A DNA stretch of 64,000 bases from Pseudomonas mandelii (GTDB lineage: Bacteria > Pseudomonadota > Gammaproteobacteria > Pseudomonadales > Pseudomonadaceae). A program made the position numbers and the translations under genes. The stretch spans positions 4,433,501 through 4,497,500 of the forward strand of contig NZ_LT629796.1 in NCBI RefSeq assembly GCF_900106065.1, given 5' to 3'. Shown in pieces: positions 9,088 through 17,786 of the stretch (position 1 is the first letter of the stretch; each line of letters opens with the position of its first letter). Under the pieces are notes generated by a model that made no database searches, was not told the DNA's origin, and saw only the letters and a list, made by a program, of their open reading frames with translations.

Positions 9088-9705
9088 GTGGAAATTGCCT
9101 GTCTGGATCTCGAAGGTGTGCTGGTCCCGGAAATCTGGATCGCGTTCGCTGAAAAAACCGGTATTGAATCCCTGAGGGCGACCACCCGGGACATTCCCGA
9201 CTACGACGTGCTGATGAAGCAGCGCCTGCGGATTCTCGACGAGCACGGCTTGAAGCTCACTGACATCCAGGAAGTGATCGCCACGCTGAAGCCGCTGGAC
9301 GGCGCCATCGAGTTCGTCAACTGGCTGCGTGAGCGGTTTCAGGTGGTGATTCTGTCGGACACGTTCTACGAGTTTTCCCAGCCGCTGATGCGTCAACTGG
9401 GCTTCCCGACCTTGCTGTGCCATCGCTTGATCACCGACGATTCGGGACGGGTGACGAGCTATCAGTTACGTCAGAAAGATCCGAAGCGGCAGTCGGTTCT
9501 GTCGTTCAAGAGTCTTTACTATCGGGTCATTGCGGCAGGGGATTCCTACAACGACACCACCATGCTCGGTGAGGCGGATGCGGGGATTCTGTTTCATGCG
9601 CCGGATAATGTGATTCGCGAGTTTCCGCAGTTCCCGGCGGTGCATACCTTTGAGGACTTGAAGCAGGAGTTCATCAAGGCTTCGAATCGGGCCTTAAGTC
9701 TGTAA
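9088..9705 (+). CDS. thrH: ThrH phosphoserine phosphatase / homoserine phosphotransferase
   Basis: 205 residues, the usual ThrH length. It is a HAD enzyme with phosphoserine phosphatase and phosphoserine:homoserine phosphotransferase activity, linking serine and threonine metabolism. Motif I is LDLEGVLVPE (nucleophile Asp7), motif II is VVILSDTFYEF, and motif IV is AAGDSYNDTTMLGEA. The start is the GTG at 9088, preceded by GGGAG at 6 nt. Longer in-frame openings overlap cysH and lack family character. The stop is followed by a REP hairpin shared with convergent pabB. Confidence 0.92.
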   Translation: MEIACLDLEGVLVPEIWIAFAEKTGIESLRATTRDIPDYDVLMKQRLRILDEHGLKLTDIQEVIATLKPLDGAIEFVNWLRERFQVVILSDTFYEFSQPLMRQLGFPTLLCHRLITDDSGRVTSYQLRQKDPKRQSVLSFKSLYYRVIAAGDSYNDTTMLGEADAGILFHAPDNVIREFPQFPAVHTFEDLKQEFIKASNRALSL

Positions 9706-9713
9706 ACACAACC

Positions 9714-9743
9714 TGTGGCGAGGGGCAAGCTCCCTCGCCACAA
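9714..9743. terminator. REP-like palindrome acting as bidirectional terminator
   Basis: TGTGGCGAGGG-GCAAG-CTCCCTCGCCACA is a near-perfect long hairpin exactly between the convergent thrH and pabB stops. It belongs to the GGCGAGGGAGCTTGCTCCC repeat class seen again at 43.4 and 46.6 kb. Confidence 0.65.
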
Positions 9744-9753
9744 AAGCCCGGAA

Positions 9754-11091
9754 TCAAAGGTTTTGCAGGGTGTCGAGCAGAACCTTCACCTTGGTAATTG
9801 ATTCCTGATACTCCGCCTGCCATTCCGAGTCCGCGACAATCCCGCCACCGCCCCAGCAGCACACCTGTCCATCCTTGACCAGCAAGCTGCGAATGGCGAT
9901 GGAGCTGTCCATCTCGCCGCGCACGTCCAGGTACAGCAACGAGCCGCAGTACAACCCACGTCGGGTTGGCTCCAGCTCGTCGATGATCTGCATGGCACGA
10001 ATCTTCGGCGCACCGGTTATCGATCCGCCCGGAAAACTGCCAGCGATCAGATCCAGCGCATCCCGGTCATCCGCCAGTTCGCCGGTCACGCTGCTCACCA
10101 GGTGATGCACATTCGGATAGCTTTCCAGACTGAACAACTCCGGCACCCGCACCGAGCCGATGCGGCAAGTGCGACCGAGGTCGTTGCGCAGCAGGTCGAC
10201 GATCATCAGGTTCTCGGCACGGTCCTTGGGACTGGCCAGCAGTTCGGCAGCGTTCGCGGCGTCTTCGGCAGCCGTCAGGCCACGCGGACGGGTGCCTTTG
10301 ATCGGGCGGGTTTCCACATGACGTTCACTGACTTTGACGAAGCGCTCAGGCGACAGACTCAACACCGCGCCGCCGTCGGGCAGGCTCTGGAAACCGGAAA
10401 ACGGTGTCGGGCACGCGGCCCGCAGCGCGATATACGCGGCCCACGGATCACCCGCACATTGCGCACGAAAGCGCTGGGCGAAGTTCACCTGATAACAATC
10501 GCCCGCCTGGATGTACTGCTGAATGCGCTCAAGTGCGTGGCGATACTCGTCAGCGCTCAGGTCGGCCTTCATCGGGGCTTTCAAACTGAACGGCTCGATC
10601 GGCTCAACCGCAGGCTGACTGAACAAGGCGATCAAGCGCTGGCGCTCGCTGTCGATCAGTGTCGGGTGGAACACCAGTTGACTGGTAGCCAAATGGTGAT
10701 CGCTGATCAATGCCCAGTCGTACAGCCCGAAACGCGCATCCGGCAATTGCAGGTCGTCCTGCGCCTGGCTCGGCAGGTGTTCAAGATGCCGTCCGAAGTC
10801 ATAACTCAGATAACCGATCAACCCGCCGGCGAATGGCAGTTCATCGGAGACTGCCGCTTCACCCAGTCGTGCCAGATGGTCGCGAAGGCGTTGCAGGAAA
10901 TCGCTGCCACTTTCGTCAGGCAATACGGCTATTTGCTGCAGCGGCCAGGCGCTGAGCAGGTCATAACGCCCGCGATCAGCGGTGGGCCGGCCGCTGTCGA
11001 GCAGCACGGCACCGGGGGCATGACGAATCGCCGCGAAGTACTCGGCGGGGTTGGCGCGATAGGGCAGCGGGTGTACGGAACAGGTCAACAT
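9754..11091 (-). CDS. pabB: Aminodeoxychorismate synthase component I PabB
   Basis: 445 residues, the usual PabB length. It converts chorismate plus ammonia (from the PabA glutaminase) to 4-amino-4-deoxychorismate for folate synthesis. The N-terminal anthranilate-synthase-I-like region (GGLIGYLSYDFGRHLE) is followed by the chorismate-binding domain. The PIKGTRPRG motif (about residue 264) carries the Lys that distinguishes PabB from TrpE. Further motifs are ENLMIVDLLRNDLGR, SFPGGSITGAPKIRAM and the C-terminal CCWGGGGIVADS. It is monocistronic as far as seen. Gene order gives no extra information. Confidence 0.93.
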   Translation of the reverse strand: MLTCSVHPLPYRANPAEYFAAIRHAPGAVLLDSGRPTADRGRYDLLSAWPLQQIAVLPDESGSDFLQRLRDHLARLGEAAVSDELPFAGGLIGYLSYDFGRHLEHLPSQAQDDLQLPDARFGLYDWALISDHHLATSQLVFHPTLIDSERQRLIALFSQPAVEPIEPFSLKAPMKADLSADEYRHALERIQQYIQAGDCYQVNFAQRFRAQCAGDPWAAYIALRAACPTPFSGFQSLPDGGAVLSLSPERFVKVSERHVETRPIKGTRPRGLTAAEDAANAAELLASPKDRAENLMIVDLLRNDLGRTCRIGSVRVPELFSLESYPNVHHLVSSVTGELADDRDALDLIAGSFPGGSITGAPKIRAMQIIDELEPTRRGLYCGSLLYLDVRGEMDSSIAIRSLLVKDGQVCCWGGGGIVADSEWQAEYQESITKVKVLLDTLQNL

Positions 11092-11219
11092 GGGCGGGGC
11101 AGATCAGCCATCGAGGCGGGGGTGCGATTGTAGTCCTCTGCAGGATTTGCTCCTAGAGGGGATGTCGGGGATTGGCAGATTGGGGACAGGGTTGCGAGGT
11201 TTGGTGACTGTTAGTCAGT

Positions 11220-11311
11220 CTTCGCGGGCAAGCCTCGCTCCTACGGGTTTGTGCCGTTCGCCGAGAATGTGAACGACGCTAGATCTGTAGGAGCGAGGCT
11301 TGCCCGCGAAG
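11220..11311. repeat. REP pair, inverted
   Basis: CTTCGCGGGCAAGCCTCGCTCCTAC and its inverted partner GTAGGAGCGAGGCTTGCCCGC (each longer in sequence) enclose about 45 nt upstream of pabB and downstream of the ATP-grasp gene. Confidence 0.85.
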
Positions 11312-11330
11312 GCAGCGACTCAGTTTCGGA

Positions 11331-12317
11331 TCAGCCTTCGACGGCAGGAATATGCCCAAACATCTCCTGAACAAACTCGACCCGCTCCTGAACCGACTCA
11401 ACAACCCCGCGCGCTTTCAGCTCTTCCAGCCGCGCTTCAACCGCATGGGTGCGCAGCGTCAGGCCGCAATCGTTGGCAATCTGGATGTTCAACCCGGGCC
11501 GGGCATTGAGCTCAAGAATCAGCGGGCCTTTTTCCTGGTCGAGCACCATGTCGACACCGATGTAGCCCAGCCCGCACAGCTCATAACAGCCGGCAGCGAG
11601 TTTCATGAAACCGTCCCAGTAGGGCAGTTGCACGCCGTCCACCGCGTTGGTGGTGTCCGGATGTTTGGTGATGATGTTGTTCAGCCAGGTGCCGCGCAGC
11701 GTCTGCCCGGTGGCGAGATCGACGCCGACGCCGATGGCGCCCTGGTGCAGGTTGGCCTTGCCGCCGGACTGGCGCGTCGGCAGGCGCAACATCGCCATCA
11801 CCGGATAGCCCATCAACACGATGATGCGAATGTCCGGGACGCCTTCGTAGCTGATGCTTTTGAAGATCTGGTCCGGGATCACGCGGTATTCGATCAGTGC
11901 GCGGTCACGGTGACCGCCCAGGGAATACAGGCCGGTGAGGATGCTGGAGACATGGTGCTCGATCTCCTCATGACTGATGATCTTGCCGGACACCGTGCGA
12001 TAGCGGCCCTCGAAACGGTCGGCAACCACAATGATGCCGTCGCCGCCCGCGCCCTGGGCCGGTTTGATCACGAAGTCGGTGCGCTCGCCGATGATCTTGT
12101 CGAGGTTATCGATTTCCTTCTCGGTGGAGATCACGCCGTACAGTTCCGGCACATGAATACCGGCGGCGATCGCGCATTCCTTGGTGATGATCTTGTCATC
12201 GACAATCGGGTACAGGCTGCGCTTGTTGTACTTGAGCACGTAGTCCGCGTTACGCCGATTGATCCCCATGATGCCCCGGGCTTCCAGGGCCTTCCAGGTC
12301 TTCCAGAAGCCGAACAT
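11331..12317 (-). CDS. RimK-like ATP-grasp ligase (alpha-L-glutamate ligase-like)
   Basis: A 328-residue ATP-grasp protein. The ATP-binding core is seen in DFVIKPAQGAGGDGIIVV (about residues 100-117), with the metal-binding LELNARPGLNIQIAND near 275-290. It is related to RimK and other carboxylate-amine ligases, which join an amino acid or amine to a carboxylate; the substrate here is unknown. It is the last gene of a three-gene operon, and its ATG shares one base with the preceding stop (TGATG), suggesting translational coupling. An in-frame TTG one codon earlier is less likely. From memory, current annotation calls this set the Rlo osmotic-stress-tolerance genes (this one RloC); I treat that name as unverified. 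Confidence 0.82.
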   Translation of the reverse strand: MFGFWKTWKALEARGIMGINRRNADYVLKYNKRSLYPIVDDKIITKECAIAAGIHVPELYGVISTEKEIDNLDKIIGERTDFVIKPAQGAGGDGIIVVADRFEGRYRTVSGKIISHEEIEHHVSSILTGLYSLGGHRDRALIEYRVIPDQIFKSISYEGVPDIRIIVLMGYPVMAMLRLPTRQSGGKANLHQGAIGVGVDLATGQTLRGTWLNNIITKHPDTTNAVDGVQLPYWDGFMKLAAGCYELCGLGYIGVDMVLDQEKGPLILELNARPGLNIQIANDCGLTLRTHAVEARLEELKARGVVESVQERVEFVQEMFGHIPAVEG

Positions 12318-13852
12318 CAAGAGTCAGCCTTCTTGAGGAAAGCCTTGAAGCGCACCAGTTCAGTCAGGCGGTAACCGCGATAACGCCCCATCGCCAGCAT
12401 GAAACCCACCAGGATCAGCAGGATCGCCGGGAAGGTGAACACGAAGTACACCAGCTCCGGCACGCTCATGATCAGGTGCGCCAGGGAGGCGGCAAACAGC
12501 GTACCGATCGCCACTTTCATCGCATGCCCGGAACCGCGTTCTTCCCAGGTAATCGACAGGCGTTCGATGGTCATGGTCAGAATCACCATCGGGAACAGCG
12601 CCACCGACAGCCCGCGTTCCAGGCCGAGTTTATGGCTGAACAGGCTGATCGCCGCGATCAGCACCACCACGAAGGTCAGCACCACCGACAGCCTCGGCAG
12701 CATCTGCAATTTCAAGTGTTCAAGGTAGGAGCGCAGTGACAGCCCGAGCGCCGTGATGACCGTAAACAGCACGATGCCGAAGCCAAGCTGGGTTTCGCGG
12801 AAGGCGAGGGCGATCAGCACCGGGGTAAAGGTACCGAGGGTCTGCAGGCCGATCAGGTTGCGCAGGATCAGGATTACCAGCACGCCGATCGGGATCATCA
12901 CCATGATCATGAAGGTCTGCTGGGTTTGCAGGGGCAAACCGTACAGCGAGTATTCGAGGAAGTTGGCGTCGGTGTTTTCGTCGGTCAGCTTGGCCAGTCG
13001 AATCGCGTTCATTTCGCTGTTGTTCAGGCTGAACGTCACGTTGGCTTTCTTGCCGCCATCGACGGTGATCAGGTTTTCGTCGCCGGTCCACCACAGCAGG
13101 CGGTCGGACGGCAGGCCTTGTTCGCCGGTTTCCGGGTTGAAGTACAGCCAGTCGGTGCCGTTGAAGCTGCGCAGCCAGAGTTCCGGCGTTTGCGGCTGAT
13201 CGGCCACCAGACGGATGGTGTGGACCTTTTCCACCGGCACGTGGGCGATGGACAGGACCAACTCGACGATTTTCGCCTTGTGCCCGGGGGAAGGATCGCC
13301 GCCCAGCAACAGCTTCACGTTGTCATCGTTGAGATTGTTGACACGCTTGATGGCTTCGCCGATGAAGGTTTCGACGTCGGCCGAGTGTTGTCGGATCGGC
13401 GCGAGCAGGGCTTCGGCGGCGATTTTTTCCGCACCTTCGACGGCGATGCTGTCGCGGAAGGTCGGGCCCTTGACCTTGGATTTTTCGCCGGTGTAGCGCT
13501 TGGTCAGCACCAGGCGGTAATAAAGGGTCTGATTGCCCTTGGCCCGGCGCGCCGACCAGGTCACCTTGCGGTTGCCGTCGACACGGTTTACGGCGACGCC
13601 GTAGTTATTGGAAATGAAACTCTCATTGAGGCTGACGTAGTCGCGGCTCAGCGGCGGCACGAACATCTGGATCTTGACCGGGTCTTTGGCACTGGCGACG
13701 AACTCGACCTTGGCGTCGATGTTCCACAAGTCGTCGGTGGCGTCCTCGGTCACGGGAATGCCGAGCACGAAAATCTGATAGGCCGTAACTGAAATGCCCA
13801 GCACCACCAGGATGGCGATCAGCAGTTTCAGATGGAGGGTAAGAGCGCGCAT
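12317..13852 (-). CDS. Inactive transglutaminase / 7TM membrane protein
   Basis: 511 residues. The N-terminal helix (about residues 9-30) is followed by a large periplasmic region of about 270 residues that includes a degenerate transglutaminase-like fold (NNLNDDNVKLLLGG to TDWLYFNPETGEQG). About seven hydrophobic segments follow from residue 310 to the end (MIMVMIPIGVLVILIL, VVLTFVVVLIAAISLF, FPAILLILVGFMLAMG). This is the UUP1/7TM-transglutaminase family found beside RimK-like ATP-grasp and retropepsin-like genes. It probably presents or senses a peptide modification at the envelope; the function is inferred from context. It starts 5 nt after the protease gene and overlaps the ATP-grasp gene. 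Likely equivalent of what I recall as RloB. Confidence 0.82.
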   Translation of the reverse strand: MRALTLHLKLLIAILVVLGISVTAYQIFVLGIPVTEDATDDLWNIDAKVEFVASAKDPVKIQMFVPPLSRDYVSLNESFISNNYGVAVNRVDGNRKVTWSARRAKGNQTLYYRLVLTKRYTGEKSKVKGPTFRDSIAVEGAEKIAAEALLAPIRQHSADVETFIGEAIKRVNNLNDDNVKLLLGGDPSPGHKAKIVELVLSIAHVPVEKVHTIRLVADQPQTPELWLRSFNGTDWLYFNPETGEQGLPSDRLLWWTGDENLITVDGGKKANVTFSLNNSEMNAIRLAKLTDENTDANFLEYSLYGLPLQTQQTFMIMVMIPIGVLVILILRNLIGLQTLGTFTPVLIALAFRETQLGFGIVLFTVITALGLSLRSYLEHLKLQMLPRLSVVLTFVVVLIAAISLFSHKLGLERGLSVALFPMVILTMTIERLSITWEERGSGHAMKVAIGTLFAASLAHLIMSVPELVYFVFTFPAILLILVGFMLAMGRYRGYRLTELVRFKAFLKKADS

Positions 13853-13857
13853 TGGAA

Positions 13858-14394
13858 TTACTCTGCGGTATGTGCGTCGGTGGCGCAGGCGGGTTTGCCA
13901 GCAGCGTATTTAAGACTGGGGTCGACCAGCGCGTCGAAGCGTTTCAGCGCTTCGGAGCCGATCAAGAGCGGGTATTGGAAGGCGCTACGGTCGGTTAGGT
14001 TCACTTCGATACTGCGTAAAGCCGAACCCATGCAGATATCCAGCTCGATCACCGGACGGGCGGTGTACTTCTTGCCCTCTTCCGGGTCGTAGTCGCCGGC
14101 ACGACGCTTGATCTTGCTGACGCGGGCCAGTGGCCGTTCGATGGGGTGCGAATGCGCTGCGTCGATGGCCAGATAGAAGCGCACCCAAGACTCGCCATTG
14201 CGTTTGAAACGTTTGATGTCGCGGGCACTCAGGGACGCTGTTTTCGCCCCGGTGTCGAGTTTGGCGGCGACTTCCAGGTTGATGCCGTCCAGGGAAGCAT
14301 ACTCGTTGAGGCCGTACACGGTCTTTTCCCCCGCCACGGCGAAACCGGGCAGGCAAAGAAGATAAAGGAATGTCGGGAGGGGCTTGAGTCTCAT
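13858..14394 (-). CDS. Retropepsin-like aspartic protease (RimB/RloA type), exported
   Basis: 178 residues. An N-terminal signal peptide (FLYLLCLPGFAVAG, about residues 9-22) precedes a single retropepsin-like domain. The DTGAKTASL motif (Asp near residue 47) is the aspartyl-protease active-site signature in the DUF785/'ATP-dependent zinc protease' family, and PLLIGSEALKRF corresponds to the second conserved strand. It is the first gene of the protease/7TM/ATP-grasp operon. Family knowledge links these operons to osmotic and envelope stress tolerance in Pseudomonas; the substrate is unknown. The 5' region carries a long inverted repeat just before the ribosome binding site. Confidence 0.82.
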   Translation of the reverse strand: MRLKPLPTFLYLLCLPGFAVAGEKTVYGLNEYASLDGINLEVAAKLDTGAKTASLSARDIKRFKRNGESWVRFYLAIDAAHSHPIERPLARVSKIKRRAGDYDPEEGKKYTARPVIELDICMGSALRSIEVNLTDRSAFQYPLLIGSEALKRFDALVDPSLKYAAGKPACATDAHTAE

Positions 14395-14403
14395 AAATCC
14401 TGG

Positions 14404-14450
14404 TGCGCAGCGGTCCGTACTTCAATTCAAGGCCCTGGCATCGCTGCGCA
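14404..14450 (-). promoter_or_regulatory. 5'-leader inverted repeat next to SD of protease gene
   Basis: TGCGCAGCG (14404-14412) and CGCTGCGCA (14442-14450) are a perfect 9-bp inverted repeat. On the minus strand the second arm is followed immediately by CCAGGATTTATG, so the hairpin would abut the Shine-Dalgarno sequence of the retropepsin-like gene. Confidence 0.4.
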
Positions 14451-14608
14451 AGCTCCCTCGTATGCCTATCAACTATTTATGACAAGCCGTGCAGATGTCA
14501 CAGACAAATGCGGGCGGCATTCTAGCACGGTGGGTTTATGGCGCCAGCGCTGGCGGGGGGCTATAAACAGAAGGGCTGCCTTGTTGTGGTGCAGTCGGTT
14601 ATTAGACG

Positions 14609-14620
14609 ATTGTCGACAAT
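14609..14620. promoter_or_regulatory. PrpR operator candidate, site 1
   Basis: Perfect 12-bp palindrome ATTGTCGACAAT in the promoter region of the prp operon. Its core TGTCGACA recurs at 14684-14691. Confidence 0.6.
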
Positions 14621-14683
14621 ACCTATTTATCCTTTGACTGTTGCGGCTGTTTTCGCTAGTTTTTGCGGCATTGGCTTTCAAGG

Positions 14684-14691
14684 TGTCGACA
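14684..14691. promoter_or_regulatory. PrpR operator candidate, site 2
   Basis: TGTCGACA, followed by AAT, ends 2 nt before the prpR start codon and 73 bp from site 1. Paired palindromes around the promoter suggest autorepression of the operon by the GntR-type PrpR. Confidence 0.55.
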
Positions 14692-14693
14692 AT

Positions 14694-15416
14694 ATGCTGG
14701 ATCAACTCGATCCCCCGGTGGTTACGCAAGACGAATCGGAGACGCTTTCCGAAAACGTCTTCCGCCGCATTCAGGCGGCCATCGTCAAAGGCGAGATCGC
14801 CCCGGGCAGCAAGATCTCCGAGCCGGAGCTGGCGCGCACCTACGGCATCAGCCGCGGGCCGTTGCGCGAGGCGATCCATCGACTGGAAGGCCAGCGCCTG
14901 CTGGTCCGCGTACCGCACGTTGGGGCGCGGGTGGTTTCGCTTAGCCATGCCGAGCTGCTGGAGCTCTACGAGATTCGCGAATCCCTCGAAGGCATGGCCT
15001 GTCGGCTGGCGGCCGAACGCATGACCGTCGAAGAAATCGACGAACTGCGCCGGGTCCTCGAAACCCACGAGCGCGATGAGGCGTTTCAGGCCGGCGTTGG
15101 CTATTACCAGCAGGAAGGCGACTTCGATTTCCACTACCGGATCATCCAGGGCAGCGGCAACCGCACCCTGACGCAGATGCTGTGCGGCGAGCTCTACCAG
15201 CTGGTGCGCATGTACCGCATCCAGTTTTCCACCACGCCCAATCGCCCGCACCAGGCCTTTGCCGAGCACCACCGAATTCTCGACGCCATCGCCGACCGTG
15301 ACGGTGAGCTCGCCGAGTTGTTGATGCGCCGTCACATCGGCGCCTCCAAACGCAATATCGCCCGTCACTACCAGGACGGCGCTAACCAGACAGCCACTGA
15401 ACGAGGTGAGTCATGA
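14694..15416 (+). CDS. prpR: GntR-family regulator of the methylcitrate operon PrpR
   Basis: A 240-residue FadR/FCD-type GntR regulator. The winged HTH (about residues 15-80: [59 protein letters not shown]) is followed by an all-helical FCD ligand domain with metal-binding His/Asp residues ([28 protein letters not shown]). It is the first gene of the prp operon and overlaps prpB by ATGA. It probably represses the operon until a methylcitrate-cycle intermediate binds. The ATG at 14694 is the only start that puts the HTH at the usual place, and two TGTCGACA palindromes precede it. Confidence 0.9.
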   Translation: MLDQLDPPVVTQDESETLSENVFRRIQAAIVKGEIAPGSKISEPELARTYGISRGPLREAIHRLEGQRLLVRVPHVGARVVSLSHAELLELYEIRESLEGMACRLAAERMTVEEIDELRRVLETHERDEAFQAGVGYYQQEGDFDFHYRIIQGSGNRTLTQMLCGELYQLVRMYRIQFSTTPNRPHQAFAEHHRILDAIADRDGELAELLMRRHIGASKRNIARHYQDGANQTATERGES

Positions 15417-16303
15417 GTTCCAACAAGAGCACTCCAGGCCAGCGTTTCCGCGATGCGGTCGCCAGCGAACATCCGCTGCAAGTGGTCGGCGCGATCAACG
15501 CCAACCACGCGCTGCTGGCCAAGCGCGCCGGTTTCAAGGCCATTTACCTGTCGGGTGGCGGGGTGGCTGCCGGCTCCCTCGGCGTGCCGGACCTGGGCAT
15601 CACCGGCCTGGATGACGTGCTGACCGACGTGCGTCGCATTACCGACGTGTGCGACCTGCCGCTGCTGGTGGACGTGGACACCGGTTTCGGTTCCTCGGCG
15701 TTCAACGTCGCGCGCACCGTCAAGTCGATGATCAAGTTCGGCGCGGCGGCGATCCATATTGAAGACCAGGTCGGCGCCAAGCGCTGCGGTCACCGTCCAA
15801 ATAAAGAGATCGTGTCGCTGCAGGAAATGGTCGACCGGATCAAGGCCGCCGTCGATGCGCGCACCGATGACAGCTTCGTGATCATGGCTCGCACCGACGC
15901 CCTGGCAGTGGAAGGTCTGGAATCCGCGCTGGATCGCGCCGCCGCCTGCATCGAAGCCGGCGCCGACATGATCTTCCCGGAAGCCATCACCGAACTGGAC
16001 ATGTACAAGCTGTTCGCCAACCGCGTGAAAGCGCCGATCCTGGCTAACATCACCGAATTCGGCGCGACGCCGCTGTACACCACCGAGCAACTCGCCGCTG
16101 CCGATGTGTCGCTGGTGCTGTACCCGCTGTCCGCTTTCCGCGCGATGAACAAGGCGGCGGAAAACGTCTACACCGCAATCCGTCGCGACGGCACGCAACA
16201 GAACGTGATCGACACCATGCAGACCCGCATGGAGCTTTACGATCGCATCGACTACCACACCTTCGAGCAGAAGCTCGATGCGTTGTTTGCCGCGAAGAAG
16301 TAA
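15413..16303 (+). CDS. prpB: Methylisocitrate lyase PrpB
   Basis: 296 residues. It cleaves 2-methylisocitrate to pyruvate and succinate, the last step of the 2-methylcitrate cycle. The isocitrate-lyase/PEP-mutase signature [11 protein letters not shown] carries the catalytic Cys (about residue 125). [10 protein letters not shown] supplies the Mg-binding acids, and [14 protein letters not shown] is typical of PrpB. The start codon overlaps the prpR stop (ATGA), implying coupled translation. A REP pair separates it from prpC. Confidence 0.95.
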   Translation: MSSNKSTPGQRFRDAVASEHPLQVVGAINANHALLAKRAGFKAIYLSGGGVAAGSLGVPDLGITGLDDVLTDVRRITDVCDLPLLVDVDTGFGSSAFNVARTVKSMIKFGAAAIHIEDQVGAKRCGHRPNKEIVSLQEMVDRIKAAVDARTDDSFVIMARTDALAVEGLESALDRAAACIEAGADMIFPEAITELDMYKLFANRVKAPILANITEFGATPLYTTEQLAAADVSLVLYPLSAFRAMNKAAENVYTAIRRDGTQQNVIDTMQTRMELYDRIDYHTFEQKLDALFAAKK

Positions 16304-16312
16304 CGAAAGCCC

Positions 16313-16417
16313 TGTAGGAGCGAAGCTTGCTCTGGGCGGCGATCCGACGAAGACGCACTGACATTCACATTGATGTCGTCTGATACAGCGCTTTCGCGAG
16401 CAAGCATCGCTCCTACA
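16313..16417. repeat. REP pair inside the prp operon
   Basis: TGTAGGAGCGAAGCTTGCTC faces GAGCAAGCATCGCTCCTACA across about 65 nt between prpB and prpC. It may stabilise the upstream mRNA or cause partial termination. Confidence 0.8.
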
Positions 16418-16455
16418 AGTTTCCCTGACAAATTCAAGAAAAACTGGAGACAGCA

Positions 16456-17583
16456 ATGGCCGAAGCAAAAGTACTCAGTGGCGCCGGGCTCCGTGGCCAG
16501 GTTGCCGGGCAAACCGCTCTGTCCACCGTGGGCCAATCGGGCGCAGGCCTGACCTATCGCGGCTACGACGTTCGCGAACTGGCGGCCGACGCGCAATTCG
16601 AAGAAGTGGCTTATCTGCTGCTTTACGGTGAATTGCCGACCAAGGCACAACTCGCCGCTTACATCAGCAAACTGGGCAAGCTGCGCGACCTGCCGCAAGC
16701 GCTCAAAGAAGTACTGGAACGCATTCCTGCCGACGCCCACCCGATGGACGTGATGCGCACCGGTTGCTCGTTCCTGGGCAACATCGAGCCGGAGAAAGAC
16801 TTCTCCGAACAACACGACGTGACCGACCGCCTGCTCGCCGCGTTCCCGGCGATCATGTGCTACTGGTATCGCTTCAGCCATGACGGCAAGCGCATCAGCT
16901 GCGTGAGCGACGAACAATCCATCGGCGGCCACTTCCTACACTTGCTGCACGGCAAGAAACCGAGCGATTTGCACGTCAAGGTGATGAACGTTTCGCTGAT
17001 CCTCTACGCGGAACACGAGTTCAACGCCTCGACCTTCACCGCACGGGTGTGCGCCTCGACGCTGTCGGACATGTATTCCTGCGTCACCGCAGCCATCGGT
17101 TCGTTGCGCGGCCCTCTGCACGGCGGCGCCAACGAAGCGGCGATGGAAATGATCGAGCGCTTCTCGTCGCCTGAAGAGGCCGTCGAGGGCACCCTCGGCA
17201 TGCTGGCGCGCAAGGACAAGATCATGGGCTTCGGCCACGCGATCTATAAAGACAACGATCCGCGTAACGAAGTGATCAAGGGCTGGTCGAAAAAACTCGC
17301 TGAAGAAGTGGGCGACACCGTGCTGTTCCCGGTTTCCGAAGCCATCGACGCGACCATGTGGGAACAGAAGAAACTGTTCCCGAACGCCGACTTCTACCAT
17401 GCGTCGACGTACCACTTCATGGGCATTCCGACCAAGTTGTTCACACCGATCTTCGTCTGCTCGCGCCTGACCGGCTGGGCGGCGCACGTGTTCGAACAGC
17501 GTGCCAACAACCGCATCATCCGCCCGAGCGCCGAGTATGTCGGCGTCGAACAGCGCAAGTTCGTGCCAATCGAACAACGCTGA
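16456..17583 (+). CDS. prpC: 2-Methylcitrate synthase PrpC
   Basis: 375 residues, a citrate-synthase fold. It condenses propionyl-CoA with oxaloacetate to 2-methylcitrate. Recognisable stretches are LTYRGYDVRELA (N-terminal), EHEFNASTFTARVCAST with the catalytic His, GPLHGGANEAAMEM, and GFGHAIYKDNDPRNEVIK with the second active-site His and Asp region. FICSRLTGW-type sequence (IFVCSRLTGWAAH) precedes the C-terminal end. Position directly after prpB identifies it as methylcitrate rather than TCA citrate synthase. Confidence 0.95.
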   Translation: MAEAKVLSGAGLRGQVAGQTALSTVGQSGAGLTYRGYDVRELAADAQFEEVAYLLLYGELPTKAQLAAYISKLGKLRDLPQALKEVLERIPADAHPMDVMRTGCSFLGNIEPEKDFSEQHDVTDRLLAAFPAIMCYWYRFSHDGKRISCVSDEQSIGGHFLHLLHGKKPSDLHVKVMNVSLILYAEHEFNASTFTARVCASTLSDMYSCVTAAIGSLRGPLHGGANEAAMEMIERFSSPEEAVEGTLGMLARKDKIMGFGHAIYKDNDPRNEVIKGWSKKLAEEVGDTVLFPVSEAIDATMWEQKKLFPNADFYHASTYHFMGIPTKLFTPIFVCSRLTGWAAHVFEQRANNRIIRPSAEYVGVEQRKFVPIEQR

Positions 17584-17626
17584 ATGGTGAAGGCCTGCAC
17601 CGGGATCTGAACTCTACGCAGATCCC

Positions 17627-17717
17627 TGTAGGAGCGAGCCTGCTCGCGATGACGGACTGACATTCAAAATGGATGTCGACTGATTGACCGCTATCGCGAG
17701 CAGGCTCACTCCTACAG
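17627..17717. repeat. REP pair inside the prp operon
   Basis: GTAGGAGCGAGCCTGCTCGC and its inverted partner flank about 50 nt between prpC and acnD. Confidence 0.85.
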
Positions 17718-17786
17718 TGGATTGTGTGCATTTCAGGTGCTGTGCCAGGCCCCACCTTTTGAAACTACCGTGACCGAGTCCTGACG

